Shown in pieces: positions 7,722 through 16,317 of a stretch of DNA of 64,000 nt. Every line of letters starts with the position of its first letter. Positions within the stretch are counted from its first letter, which is position 1. The notes under the pieces are model-generated. The model made no database searches and was not told the origin of the DNA. It saw only the letters and a program-made list of their open reading frames with translations. The translations under genes were made by a program, and so were the position numbers. Source of the DNA: DASYQD01 sp036005845 (lineage in GTDB: Bacteria; Acidobacteriota; Thermoanaerobaculia; Multivoradales; JAIOJS01); contig DASYQD010000124.1 in assembly GCA_036005845.1 (NCBI GenBank), positions 1 to 64,000 on the forward strand, read 5' to 3'.

Positions 7722-9755
7722 CTACACCGAGCTCGTTTCCGTGAGCGCCGTCGCGTAGTCGCGGTCGAGGGCCGTCATCAAATCAGCTCCCGGCAGCGGC
7801 TGCAAGCCGGCCGGGAACGGCCCACCGTCGACGAGCTCGTAGATCGCCAGCGGCTCCAACCCCTTGAGCTTGACGATGCCGAGCTTGCGAATCCCCGCCA
7901 GGCACTTGCCGTCGGGCAGCTCCAGCGCCAGTGCCACGTACCCGCGCCCCTCGTAGCGCAGCGGGTAGAGCTTCTGCGCCGGCTCCTCGTCGGCCAGCCG
8001 CTCGACGAGCTGCGAAGTGGCCACGATCCCCTCGTTGACCAGGTTGCCGTTCCTGTTGATGTAGGCGTAGAACGCCCGCCGCTCTTCGCGCTTGTCGACG
8101 ACGTCGTGCTCGGCGGTGGTGAGCGGCGCGAAGAAGCGGTGCACGGTCGCCTCGGGGTAGCCGAGGTTGACCAGCAGCACCTTGAACTCCTCGAGCTCGC
8201 GCATCGACTTGCCGGTCGTCAGGCGCGACAGCTCGACGACGCCGTGGCCGAAGAACTCGTAGCGCTCGGGCTCGTTGACGCCGCCGCCGTGGATGGGCAG
8301 CAGCCGGTACTGCGCGAAGTTGAGCGCGATGCGCATGCCGCGGTTGAAGGGGAAGCCCTCTTCGAGCGCCTGCCGGTAGTAGCGCTGCACCTGCAGGCCG
8401 ACGATGAGCATGCGGTAGGCATCGCGCGCCGAGTAGAAGGCGCCGTCGCCGAGGTACTTCTCGAGCTTGAGGCGCTGGCTCGCCGCGAGGCGGTGTACGC
8501 GCCGCTGGAAGCGGAACATCAGCCGGAAGGAGCGGTCCTGTTCGTCGCTGCTCGCCCGCCGCAGCAGCGAGACGATGTGCGAGAAATCGGTGACGTCGTA
8601 GATCATGCCGAAGCGCGAGATCTGCGGGTCGACCACCCACGGCGCCATGAAGTCGAGCGGCCGCGTGGCGCTCGACACCTCGACCGTCGGCGGGCCGGCC
8701 ACCCAGGTGCGGTTGAGGCTCCTGTCGACGAGCACCAGCGCGTTGTCGTGCTGCTGCACCGACACCACCAGCCGGCGGATGCCGTGGAAGAGCTCGAACT
8801 CCTTGAGCTTGACGAGCAGCGCCTCCCACACCTGCACCTGCTCGGGCGAGAACAGCACGCGCGAGTCGTAGCCAGGCAGCCCGGCCAGGTACTCGACGAA
8901 GCCGCGGTAGCGGATCAGGTCGCGCGCCTCGGCGTGCGGCGGCACGCGCAGCAGATGGGTGGCCGCGGCGCGCAGATCGGAGTCGGCGGCGAGCCGCTCC
9001 TGCAGCCACTCGACGAGCTTGGCGTAGCGGAAGCGCAGGTCGGCGCCGTCGATCTTGAGGTAGCCGTGCAGGTAGTGCGTCAGCTCGGCGAGGTCGGGGC
9101 TGATGTGGTCCTCGGTGAAGATGAGCACGTTGTCGCGCATGCGCGAGAGCAGCGGCGGGAAGATCTCCTCCTCGAGCTCCTCGGTGTCGTCGGCGAGGCG
9201 GCGCGCCAGGTCGTAGGTGAGCGAGAGCACGCGGTCGAGGTAGCGGTAGAGAACCTTGTACTTGAGCGGCCCGCCCTGCTCCTTGCCGAGGTTGAGGTTG
9301 AGGCGGGTGATGCGGCGCGGGGTCTCCTTGAGCAGCCTCGCCACGTCGAGCGAGTGGAGGAGCCAGAAGAAGTCGGGGAAGTGGCGCCCGTAGCTCGAGG
9401 TGGTGACGTTCTCGGTGGCGCGCGCGAGCGGCGCGCGGTAGCTCTCCCACGCCGCCTGCAGGCCCGGGGCGTCCACCGCGCCGCGCAGCAGCGCAGCCAC
9501 CTGCGCCTCCTCCTCGGCGCGGATGTAGCTCGCCAGCGTCTCGCGCAGCTGCTTCATTCCCGGCGAGGCGAGCACCGGGTAGCCGACGAGCGGCGTGGCT
9601 CCCTCGTCGGCGAGGTAGACGCGTTGCGGCAGCGGCAGCAGCTGGAGCAGCTCCGGCATCAGCCGGTAGAGCTCTTCCGGGTCGTCGCGCAGAAAGCTGA
9701 GCGGTCCGCGCAGGGCTCGAGCCAGCGAGGCCAGTGAGGGGAGCAGCTCGCTCAT
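7722..9755 (-). CDS. Unknown protein with degenerate class III nucleotidyl cyclase-like domain
   Basis: 677 aa, cytosolic, no membrane segments. Residues 1 to ~380 are helical and unrecognised. About 383-515 resembles a class III adenylate/guanylate cyclase core: IYDVTDFS at the place of the first metal-binding Asp, EKYLGDG (~430) at the second metal site, and FFGHGVVELSRL (~503) where cyclases have an Asn...Arg pair. The Asn position looks replaced by Val while the Arg is kept, so activity is uncertain. About 160 further residues follow, containing KLYPLRYEGRGYVALALELPDG-type beta strands reminiscent of a PilZ-like barrel (weak impression). The ATG at 9755 was chosen because a perfect TATAAT box lies just upstream. 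Confidence 0.6.
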   Translation of the reverse strand: MSELLPSLASLARALRGPLSFLRDDPEELYRLMPELLQLLPLPQRVYLADEGATPLVGYPVLASPGMKQLRETLASYIRAEEEAQVAALLRGAVDAPGLQAAWESYRAPLARATENVTTSSYGRHFPDFFWLLHSLDVARLLKETPRRITRLNLNLGKEQGGPLKYKVLYRYLDRVLSLTYDLARRLADDTEELEEEIFPPLLSRMRDNVLIFTEDHISPDLAELTHYLHGYLKIDGADLRFRYAKLVEWLQERLAADSDLRAAATHLLRVPPHAEARDLIRYRGFVEYLAGLPGYDSRVLFSPEQVQVWEALLVKLKEFELFHGIRRLVVSVQQHDNALVLVDRSLNRTWVAGPPTVEVSSATRPLDFMAPWVVDPQISRFGMIYDVTDFSHIVSLLRRASSDEQDRSFRLMFRFQRRVHRLAASQRLKLEKYLGDGAFYSARDAYRMLIVGLQVQRYYRQALEEGFPFNRGMRIALNFAQYRLLPIHGGGVNEPERYEFFGHGVVELSRLTTGKSMRELEEFKVLLVNLGYPEATVHRFFAPLTTAEHDVVDKREERRAFYAYINRNGNLVNEGIVATSQLVERLADEEPAQKLYPLRYEGRGYVALALELPDGKCLAGIRKLGIVKLKGLEPLAIYELVDGGPFPAGLQPLPGADLMTALDRDYATALTETSSV

Positions 9756-9773
9756 GGGGCCGTGGCGGGCGAG

Positions 9774-9779
9774 ATTATA
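9774..9779 (-). promoter_or_regulatory. -10 box (TATAAT) of the cyclase-like gene
   Basis: The minus strand reads TATAAT here, a perfect consensus -10 in otherwise very GC-rich DNA. The transcript would begin near 9767, leaving a leader of about 12 bases with no Shine-Dalgarno before the ATG at 9755. No clear -35 is seen. The box lies within the 26-base gap to the divergent pepA gene and just before its start codon, so initiation here could interfere with pepA. Confidence 0.45.
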
Positions 9780-9781
9780 GG

Positions 9782-11308
9782 ATGGCGCCCGACATGGACC
9801 GCATCGTCGACGTCGCCCTGGCCACCTCCGAGCTGCCCGGGTCGCCCGAGTTGCCGAGGGGCGGCCTGCTCCTCGTCGGTTGCTGCGAGGGCGAGCCGCC
9901 CGATACGAGCGCGCTGCCGGATTGGGCGGCGCCGCTGGTGAGCAGCCTCGCCGAGCGCCCGGGCTGGAAGGGGCGCGAAGGGCAGTGGGTCGAAGCCGAC
10001 AGCGGCCGCGAGGATGTGGCGCACGTCGCCCTGCGTGGCCTCGGCAAGCGCGACGCACTGCACGTGCGCAAGCTCGCCAAGTGGCTGCGCGAGACGGCGG
10101 CCGTGGCCTCACTGCATGGAGTGGGGAGGCTGGCGCTGGCGCTGCCCGCGCACGAGCTGACGACGGGGCCGACGGGCGCCGCCTACGCCGCGCGGCACCT
10201 GGCGCTCTCGCGCTATCGCTACGACGAGTTCCAGGCGCGACCCGAGGAGCCCGACTCGCTGGTCAGCGTGCACCTGCTGATCGTGGGCGCCGGCGATGCC
10301 GAGGCGCGCGCCGTCGCCGAGGCGATGGAGGTGGCACGCGGCGCGATGGCGACGCGCGACCTCGCCAACGCGCCGCCCAACGTCGCCACGCCGGAGTGGA
10401 TGGCCGAGCGGGCGCTGGCGCTGGCGGAAGAGCACGGGCTCGAGGTCGAGGTGCTGGTCACCGAGGACCTCGAGCGGCTGGGCATGGGCGGCATCCTCGC
10501 CGTCGGCGGCGGCTCGAAGAACCCGCCGCGGCTTGTGCGCCTTGGTTGGCGTGGCGGCATCAGCTCGGATCGTGAAAACCAGGCACCACGAGTCGCCCTC
10601 GTCGGCAAAGGCGTCACCTTCGACACCGGCGGCATCTCGATCAAGCCGGCGAAGGACATGGACGAGATGAAGTGGGACAAGTCGGGCGCCTGCACGGTGC
10701 TCGGCCTGATGCAGGCGATCGCGCGGTTGAAGCTGCCGGTGCGCGTCGACGCCTACCTGCCGCTCGCCGAGAACATGCCCGGCGGCGGCTCCTATCGCCC
10801 CGGCGACATCGTGCGCGCGCACAACGGCAAGACGATCGAGGTGCTCAACACAGACGCCGAAGGGCGCATCATCCTCGCCGACGCGCTGTCGTGGGCTGCC
10901 GAGCAGAAGCCCGACTACATCGTCGAGTACTCGACGTTGACCGGCGCCTGCGTGGTGGCGCTGGGCAGCACCGGGGCCGGCCTCTACACGCCGAGCGACG
11001 AGCTGGCCGCGGGCCTGCTGCGTGCCGCGGAGGACGCGGGCGAGCGGCTCTGGCGGATGCCGCTCTGGCCGGAGTTCAAGGAGGCGCTGAAGGGCTCGCA
11101 CGCGGACCTGCGCAACGTCGCCGGCCGCTGGGGCGGCGCCAACACGGCGGCGGCGTTCCTCTCGCACTTCGTCGGCGACGTGCAGCGCTGGGCGCACCTC
11201 GACATCGCCGGGCCGGCCTACATCGGCGGCGAGGAGGGCGACCGCGGGGCCACCGGCTACGGCGTGGCGCTGACCATCCGGTGGCTGCAGTCGCTCGCCG
11301 CAGCGTAA
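9782..11308 (+). CDS. pepA: Leucyl aminopeptidase (M17 family)
   Basis: Cytosolic hexameric di-metal aminopeptidase, 508 aa. The metal and active-site motifs are intact: VGKGVTFDTGGISIKP (~274), MKWDKSGA, and the signature NTDAEGRIILADAL (~356). The N-terminal domain is of usual length and divergent, as common in M17. Start at ATG 9782 (MAPDMDR); ATG 9794 is an alternative. Further upstream the frame stays open but runs into the divergent neighbour. Some PepA proteins also bind DNA; nothing here indicates that. Confidence 0.95.
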   Translation: MAPDMDRIVDVALATSELPGSPELPRGGLLLVGCCEGEPPDTSALPDWAAPLVSSLAERPGWKGREGQWVEADSGREDVAHVALRGLGKRDALHVRKLAKWLRETAAVASLHGVGRLALALPAHELTTGPTGAAYAARHLALSRYRYDEFQARPEEPDSLVSVHLLIVGAGDAEARAVAEAMEVARGAMATRDLANAPPNVATPEWMAERALALAEEHGLEVEVLVTEDLERLGMGGILAVGGGSKNPPRLVRLGWRGGISSDRENQAPRVALVGKGVTFDTGGISIKPAKDMDEMKWDKSGACTVLGLMQAIARLKLPVRVDAYLPLAENMPGGGSYRPGDIVRAHNGKTIEVLNTDAEGRIILADALSWAAEQKPDYIVEYSTLTGACVVALGSTGAGLYTPSDELAAGLLRAAEDAGERLWRMPLWPEFKEALKGSHADLRNVAGRWGGANTAAAFLSHFVGDVQRWAHLDIAGPAYIGGEEGDRGATGYGVALTIRWLQSLAAA

Positions 11309-11332
11309 ACGTCATGCCTCGCGAACCGCAGT

Positions 11333-11410
11333 GTCATCGCGAGGAGCGGAGCGACGAAGCGATCTCGACATCGAGATCGCCACGGCCCGCTGCGCGGGCC
11401 TCGCGATGAC
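11333..11410. repeat. Interspersed palindromic repeat, copy C (head-to-head pair)
   Basis: Plus unit GTCATCGCGAGGAGCGGAGC...GCGATCTCG, then a minus unit CGAGATCGCCACGGCCCGCT...CGCGATGAC. The first is the GACGAAG subtype, the second the subtype with an internal GGCCCGCGCAGCGGGCC palindrome: the same combination as copy B in reverse order. It spans the gap between pepA and the next ABC ATPase, and its final GCGATGAC contains an in-frame ATG (11406) for that gene. Confidence 0.85.
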
Positions 11411-11423
11411 GGTAGGGGCGTCT

Positions 11424-12515
11424 GTGGCCGTCGTGAAAGCCGAGCAGTGCGCGCCGCTGCTCAGCGTCGATCGGCTGTCGATCGCCTTTCCGAGCGGCGA
11501 CGGCTGGGCCGAGGTGGTGCGCGGCGCGTCGCTCACCGTCGGCGCCGGCGAGGTGGTCGGGCTGGTGGGCGAGTCGGGGTCGGGGAAGACGATGACCGCG
11601 CTCGCCGTGCTGCGGCTGGTGCCCGAGCCGGGGCGCATCACCGGCGGCAGCGTGCGGCTGCACGCGAAGGGCGATACGAACGGCGTCGAGCTGCTCACGC
11701 TCCCCGAGCGCGAGCTGCGGCGCGTGCGTGGCGGCGCCATCGGCATGGTCTTCCAGGAGCCCGCGGCCGCCCTCGACCCTGTGTTCACCATCGGCTATCA
11801 GCTCGTCGAGGCGATCCGCGCCCACCGCTCAACCTCGCGCGCCGCGGCGCGCAAGCGCGCCGAAGAGCTGCTGGCGCTCGTCGCCGTGCCTGACCCGCGG
11901 CGCCGTCTCGACGCCTATCCGCACCAGCTCTCCGGCGGCCAGCGCCAGCGGGTGATGATCGCTTTGGCGCTCGCCGCCGAGCCGCGGCTCCTACTCGCCG
12001 ACGAGCCGACGACGGCGCTCGACGTGACGTTGCAGGCGCAGGTGCTCGAGCTGCTGCTCTCGCTGCGCGACCGGCTGAACCTGGGCATCCTGCTGGTGAC
12101 CCACGATCTGGCCGTCGTCGCCACCACCTGCGACCGCGTCACCGTCATGTACTGCGGCGAGGTGGTGGAGGAGGGCGACACCGCGGCCCTCTTCGCCAAT
12201 CCGGCGCACCCGTACACGCGCGGCCTGCTCGCCGCGGTGCCGCGCCTCGGCCAGCCGGCGCCGCGCGGCAAGCTGCCCACCATCCCCGGCCAGGTGCCCG
12301 ACCCGCGCCTGCGCCCGCACGGCTGCGCCTTCAACCCGCGCTGCGCGTTCGTGATGCCGATCTGCCGCGAGCGCCACCCGCCGCTCTACCGGCTCGCCGG
12401 CGGCGCCACCGCGCGCTGCTTCCTGCACGATCCCGAAGTGCGCATCGTGGAGGGGATCGACGCCGCGCACGCAGTGCCGAGCAGTCTCGCCACCGAGGGA
12501 ACGCCGGCGCCATGA
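11424..12515 (+). CDS. dppD: Oligopeptide/dipeptide ABC transporter ATPase (DppD/OppD type)
   Basis: 363-aa ATPase from GTG 11424, chosen because AGGGG (11414-11418) sits at good spacing; ATG 11406 inside repeat copy C is the alternative. Walker A GESGSGKT (~49), Q-loop MVFQEPAAALDP, signature LSGGQRQRVMIALALA, and LLLADEPTTALDVTLQAQ define the oligopeptide/nickel branch. The C-terminal oligopeptide-transporter extension has the usual cysteines (FNPRCAFVMPICRERHPP). The partner DppF gene overlaps by 4 bases. No permease or binding-protein gene is nearby, so the substrate cannot be told. Confidence 0.9.
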   Translation: MAVVKAEQCAPLLSVDRLSIAFPSGDGWAEVVRGASLTVGAGEVVGLVGESGSGKTMTALAVLRLVPEPGRITGGSVRLHAKGDTNGVELLTLPERELRRVRGGAIGMVFQEPAAALDPVFTIGYQLVEAIRAHRSTSRAAARKRAEELLALVAVPDPRRRLDAYPHQLSGGQRQRVMIALALAAEPRLLLADEPTTALDVTLQAQVLELLLSLRDRLNLGILLVTHDLAVVATTCDRVTVMYCGEVVEEGDTAALFANPAHPYTRGLLAAVPRLGQPAPRGKLPTIPGQVPDPRLRPHGCAFNPRCAFVMPICRERHPPLYRLAGGATARCFLHDPEVRIVEGIDAAHAVPSSLATEGTPAP

Positions 12516-13678
12516 GCGCAGCCGACGAGCCGGACGACGGGCAGAGCGCGCCCAACGCGGAGACCGGCGCCGATCCGCAAGGGAGCGCTCCGCGCGGGCC
12601 TCATTCGCCGCTGCTCTCGGTTCGCGGTCTCGTCAAGCACTTCCCGATCCGCCGCGGCGCCTTGCAGCGCACGATCGGCGCCGTGCGCGCCGTCGACGGC
12701 GTCGACCTCGACGTCTTCGCCGGCGAGTGCGTGGCTCTCGTCGGCGAGTCGGGGAGCGGCAAGACGACGCTCGGCCGTGCGATCGCCCGCCTCGTCGATG
12801 CCGACGCCGGCACCGTCGCTTTCGACGGCGAAGACCTGCTGGCGCTGCGCGGCGCCGCGCTGCGCCGCAAGCGCCGCGAGATCCAGGTCGTCTTCCAGGA
12901 CCCATGGAGCTCGCTCAACCCGCGCCTCCGCATCGGCGAAGCCGTGCGCGAGCCCATCGCCGTGCACCACCTGCTGCCGCGCGCCGAGCAGGGCGAGCGC
13001 GTCGCCGAGCTGCTGCGCCTCGTCGGCCTCTCGCCCGAGCTGGCGTCGCGCTATCCGCACGAGCTCTCCGGCGGCCAGCGGCAGCGCGTCGGCATCGCGC
13101 GCGCCCTCGCCACCGGGCCCCGCCTGATCATCGCCGACGAGCCGGTGTCTGCCCTCGACGTCTCGATCCGCGCGCAGATCGTCAACCTCCTCGCCGAGCT
13201 GCAGCAGCGGCTCGGGCTGGCGATGCTCTTCATCGCCCACGACCTGGCGCTCGTCGAGCAGCTCTCCGACCGCGTCGCCGTCATGTACCTCGGCAAGGTG
13301 GTCGAGCTCGGGCCCTGCAGCGAGGTGCTGGCGCGGCCGCAGCACCCCTACACGGTGAGCCTCCTCGAGTCGGTGCCGGTGCCCGATCCCGGCCACCGCC
13401 CGCGGGCCGCGCTCGCCGGCGAGCCGCCGAGCCCCGCGTCGCCGCCCTCCGGCTGCCGCTTCCACCCGCGCTGTCCGATCGTCCGGCCCGACCACTGCCC
13501 GCACGACGAGCCGGCGCTGCGTCCGGTTGGCAGCGGCCTCGCCGCCTGTCACTATGCGGGCGAGCTGCAGCCGGAGTGGAAACATTCTGGCGCCGCTGGC
13601 GTAGAGAGCGGCAGGATTGGTCCCCTTTCCAGTCCCGACACCGATACCGATTACCGAACGCATCTGGACGGCAGATAA
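12512..13678 (+). CDS. dppF: Oligopeptide/dipeptide ABC transporter ATPase (DppF/OppF type)
   Basis: 388-aa partner of the preceding ATPase, ATG at 12512 overlapping its stop (ATGA). Walker A GESGSGKTT, Q-loop VVFQDPWSSLNPR (typical of the F subunit), signature LSGGQRQRVGIARALA and Walker B LIIADEPVSALDVS are all present. The conserved domain ends at the Cys-containing RFHPRCPIVRP...ACHYAGEL. The last ~38 residues are an unconserved Ser/Asp/Gly tail that may be an artefact of a late stop codon. The N-terminal ~30 residues are also a low-complexity extension. Confidence 0.9.
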   Translation: MSAADEPDDGQSAPNAETGADPQGSAPRGPHSPLLSVRGLVKHFPIRRGALQRTIGAVRAVDGVDLDVFAGECVALVGESGSGKTTLGRAIARLVDADAGTVAFDGEDLLALRGAALRRKRREIQVVFQDPWSSLNPRLRIGEAVREPIAVHHLLPRAEQGERVAELLRLVGLSPELASRYPHELSGGQRQRVGIARALATGPRLIIADEPVSALDVSIRAQIVNLLAELQQRLGLAMLFIAHDLALVEQLSDRVAVMYLGKVVELGPCSEVLARPQHPYTVSLLESVPVPDPGHRPRAALAGEPPSPASPPSGCRFHPRCPIVRPDHCPHDEPALRPVGSGLAACHYAGELQPEWKHSGAAGVESGRIGPLSSPDTDTDYRTHLDGR

Positions 13679-13688
13679 GGAGCTAGCG

Positions 13689-15410
13689 ATGCAGAGCTGG
13701 GGGCGCGCCCGCACGGCGGCGATGTGTGTGATGGTGACGTTGACGCTGGCCGCGAGGGCCGGCGCGCAGGATGCGATGGCCGAGCCGTCGCCGACTCCCG
13801 AACCGGCTGCGGCGGTCGAGCCCGCCTCCAATCCGGTCCCCGGCCGCGCCGTCTCCACGCTGCCCAACCCCGAGCTGCCGCCGGCGACCGTGCCGGTGAC
13901 CGACAACGCCATCCAGCTCTCGCTCGACGACGCGCTCACCACCGCCATGCAGCGCAACCTCGGCCTGCTCGTCGAGCGCTACGACCGCCAGCAGTTCCAC
14001 CTCCGCATCGGCGAGGCGCTGGGCATCTACGACCTCACCTTCAACGCTCAGGTCTTCGAGGACTCCGACACCTCGCCGTCGACGAGCCGCATCACCGGCG
14101 CCACCGTGCTCACCACCAAGCGCCGCAACGGCAACTTCTCCGCCGACCAGCTGCTGCCCTGGGGCGGCGTCGTCACGCCCACCTTCAACCTCTTCCGCCA
14201 AGAGAGCAACTCGCGCGACGTGGCATTGAACCCCCTCTACGCCTCCGACTTCGATCTCATCTACACCCAGCCCTTGCTGCGCAACCTCGGCCGCACCGCC
14301 ACCGAGCGCGGCATCAAGATCGCGCAGATCAACAGCGACATCAGCCGCGAGACCTTCGAGCAGCAGGTCGCAACGACGCTGCAGCTCGTCGAGAACGCCT
14401 ACTGGGACCTGGTGCAGGCGCGCAAGGAGGTCGAGGTGGCCAAGGAGAGCCTCAGTCTGGCGCAGGACCTTCACCGCATGAACAAGGTGCGCGTCGACGT
14501 CGGCACCCTGGCGCCGCTCGAGCTGGTGCAGAGCGAGGTCGGCATCGCCACCCGCCAGGAGTCGATCATCCTGGCCCAGCAGACCGAGCAGAACGCCGAG
14601 GACACCCTCCGCCAGCTCCTCCATCTCGAGGAGGGGCAGCTCTGGGACCTGCCGATCGTGCCCACGACGCCGCCCGAGACGCCGGCTCTTCAGCCCGACC
14701 TCGCGCAGTCGATCGACACCGCGCTCAAGGAGCGGCCCGAGCTGCGCAACCAGGAGCTGCAGATCGACCTGCGCGCCCTCGACGTCGCCTACTTCCGCAA
14801 CCAGACGCTGCCGCAGCTCAACCTGACGACGCGCTACGGCTACAACGGCATCGGCGGCACGATACGCAACCCGACGACCGGCGAGATCATCCAGGAGGGC
14901 GACGCCGGCGACGCGATCAAGCAGCTCCGCGACCGCGACTTCGACGGCTGGCGTATCCAGCTCGACTTCCTCTACCCGCTGCAGAACCGCACCGCGCGCG
15001 CCCGCAAGGCGATCGCCGACGTCAACCTCGAGCAGGGGAAGACGCAGATGACGCAGCTCCAGGAGACGGTGCGCACGGAGGTGCGGCGCGCGGTGCGCGG
15101 CGTGCGCACGGCGGCGCAGGAGATCGAGTCGGCGAGCGCCTCGGTGCGCCTTGCCGAGCAGAACGTCGACGCCGAGCGCAAGCGCTACGAGAACGGGCTC
15201 TCCACCAGCTTCCAGGTGCTGCAGATCCAGGAAGACCTCACGGCGGCGCGCTCGCGGCAGGTGGCGGCGATCGCCGGCTACCGGCGCGCGCTCGCCGAGT
15301 ACTACCGTTCGACTGGGCGCCTGCTCGAGGCCGAGGGCGTGGAATTGGACGACCCGCTGCGCGTAGAGCACCTCGACCGCTTCGGCTGGTCGATCGGCAC
15401 GACGCCGTAG
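13689..15410 (+). CDS. TolC-family outer-membrane efflux protein
   Basis: 573-aa outer-membrane channel subunit of an efflux system. Ideal ribosome site AAGGAG (13677-13682), 6 bases before ATG 13689. A signal peptide spans ~1-26 (hydrophobic core AAMCVMVTLTLAA, cleavage after ARAGA). The mature protein has the duplicated helical hairpins of the family: NAYWDLVQARKEVEVAKESL and, near the end, YENGLSTSFQVLQIQEDLTAARS. It precedes the adaptor, ATPase and permease genes (16314-19608), so it probably supplies their outer-membrane exit duct. The region before the first hairpin includes a Pro-rich linker. Substrate unknown. Confidence 0.9.
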   Translation: MQSWGRARTAAMCVMVTLTLAARAGAQDAMAEPSPTPEPAAAVEPASNPVPGRAVSTLPNPELPPATVPVTDNAIQLSLDDALTTAMQRNLGLLVERYDRQQFHLRIGEALGIYDLTFNAQVFEDSDTSPSTSRITGATVLTTKRRNGNFSADQLLPWGGVVTPTFNLFRQESNSRDVALNPLYASDFDLIYTQPLLRNLGRTATERGIKIAQINSDISRETFEQQVATTLQLVENAYWDLVQARKEVEVAKESLSLAQDLHRMNKVRVDVGTLAPLELVQSEVGIATRQESIILAQQTEQNAEDTLRQLLHLEEGQLWDLPIVPTTPPETPALQPDLAQSIDTALKERPELRNQELQIDLRALDVAYFRNQTLPQLNLTTRYGYNGIGGTIRNPTTGEIIQEGDAGDAIKQLRDRDFDGWRIQLDFLYPLQNRTARARKAIADVNLEQGKTQMTQLQETVRTEVRRAVRGVRTAAQEIESASASVRLAEQNVDAERKRYENGLSTSFQVLQIQEDLTAARSRQVAAIAGYRRALAEYYRSTGRLLEAEGVELDDPLRVEHLDRFGWSIGTTP

Positions 15411-15470
15411 GCTTCCGAAGAACGGTGGTCGCCGCTGGGCGACCGGGAGCCTCGGTTCGCCGGACCCGAG

Positions 15471-15501
15471 TTGACCCTGACGCCGGGGAAGGTTGTAGGT
15501 T
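15471..15501 (+). promoter_or_regulatory. Possible promoter of the Yip1/efflux genes
   Basis: TTGACC at 15471-15476 and TAGGTT at 15496-15501, spacer 19 bases, in the 184-base gap before the Yip1 gene. The -35 is good, the spacer slightly long and the -10 only fair. If real, it starts an operon separate from tolC. Confidence 0.35.
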
Positions 15502-15594
15502 AGGCACATCCGAGATCGATCGCGCCGCCTGGTCATCCGGATCAGCGCGGCGTCGTCGCTTGCGGGATTCCCCCGCGACTCGACTGGAGGCAAC

Positions 15595-16317
15595 GTGGAA
15601 AACTCGTCGTTCGGCCGCCTGATCGGCGTCATCTTCGCGCCCGGCAAGACCTTCCGCTCGATCGCCGAGCGGCCGACCTGGCTGGCGGCGTTCCTCGTCG
15701 TCATCCTCTCGCCGGTGATCCCGTCCATCATCGCCATGCCGAAGATGGACTGGGAGGGGATCACCAAGGCGCAGCTCGAGCGCATGGACGTGCAGCTGCC
15801 GCAGGACCAGCTCGACAAGCGCGTCGAGATGACGGAGAAGATCGGGCCGTTCTTCGCCTACCTGGCGCCGGTGTTCTTCGCCATCGGCCTGCTCCTCTTC
15901 GCGCTCGTCTTCTGGGGCGCCTTCACCCTTGCCGGCGGCGAGCTGGGCTTCAAGAGGAGTCTCGCCGTCGTCTCGCACGGCATGGTGCCGGTGGTGGTGT
16001 CGACGATCCTGTCGATACCGATCATCCTCGGCATGGACAAAATCGGCGCCGACGTGGCGGAGCAGGGGAGTTACCTCAAGTCGAACCTCGCCGCCTTCGC
16101 TCCTGAGGGCGCCAACGCGGTGGTGCTCAACCTGCTGTCGCACCTCGACGTCTTCAGCCTGTGGACGCTGGTGCTGCTCATCATCGGCTTCGCCTACTGC
16201 GCCAAGGTCAAGCAGTCGACCTCGGCGATCACCGTCATCCTGCTCTGGCTCGTCTACATCGGCGTCGGCGTCGGCTTCGCCGCGCTGGGCATGGCAATGG
16301 GAGGAGGGAAGGGTTGA
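15595..16317 (+). CDS. Yip1-family membrane protein
   Basis: 240-aa integral membrane protein with about five hydrophobic segments. The opening FGRLIGVIFAPGKTFRSIAERPTW is the typical Yip1-domain start in bacteria (a short cytosolic stretch of the form 'P.ktF..I...p.w' before the first helix). GTG start at 15595 with GGAGG at 15586-15590. It overlaps the adaptor gene by 4 bases, so translation is coupled to it. Yip1 proteins often accompany MacA/MacB-like genes in Acidobacteria; the function is not established. Possibly an accessory membrane factor for the efflux complex. Confidence 0.75.
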   Translation: MENSSFGRLIGVIFAPGKTFRSIAERPTWLAAFLVVILSPVIPSIIAMPKMDWEGITKAQLERMDVQLPQDQLDKRVEMTEKIGPFFAYLAPVFFAIGLLLFALVFWGAFTLAGGELGFKRSLAVVSHGMVPVVVSTILSIPIILGMDKIGADVAEQGSYLKSNLAAFAPEGANAVVLNLLSHLDVFSLWTLVLLIIGFAYCAKVKQSTSAITVILLWLVYIGVGVGFAALGMAMGGGKG

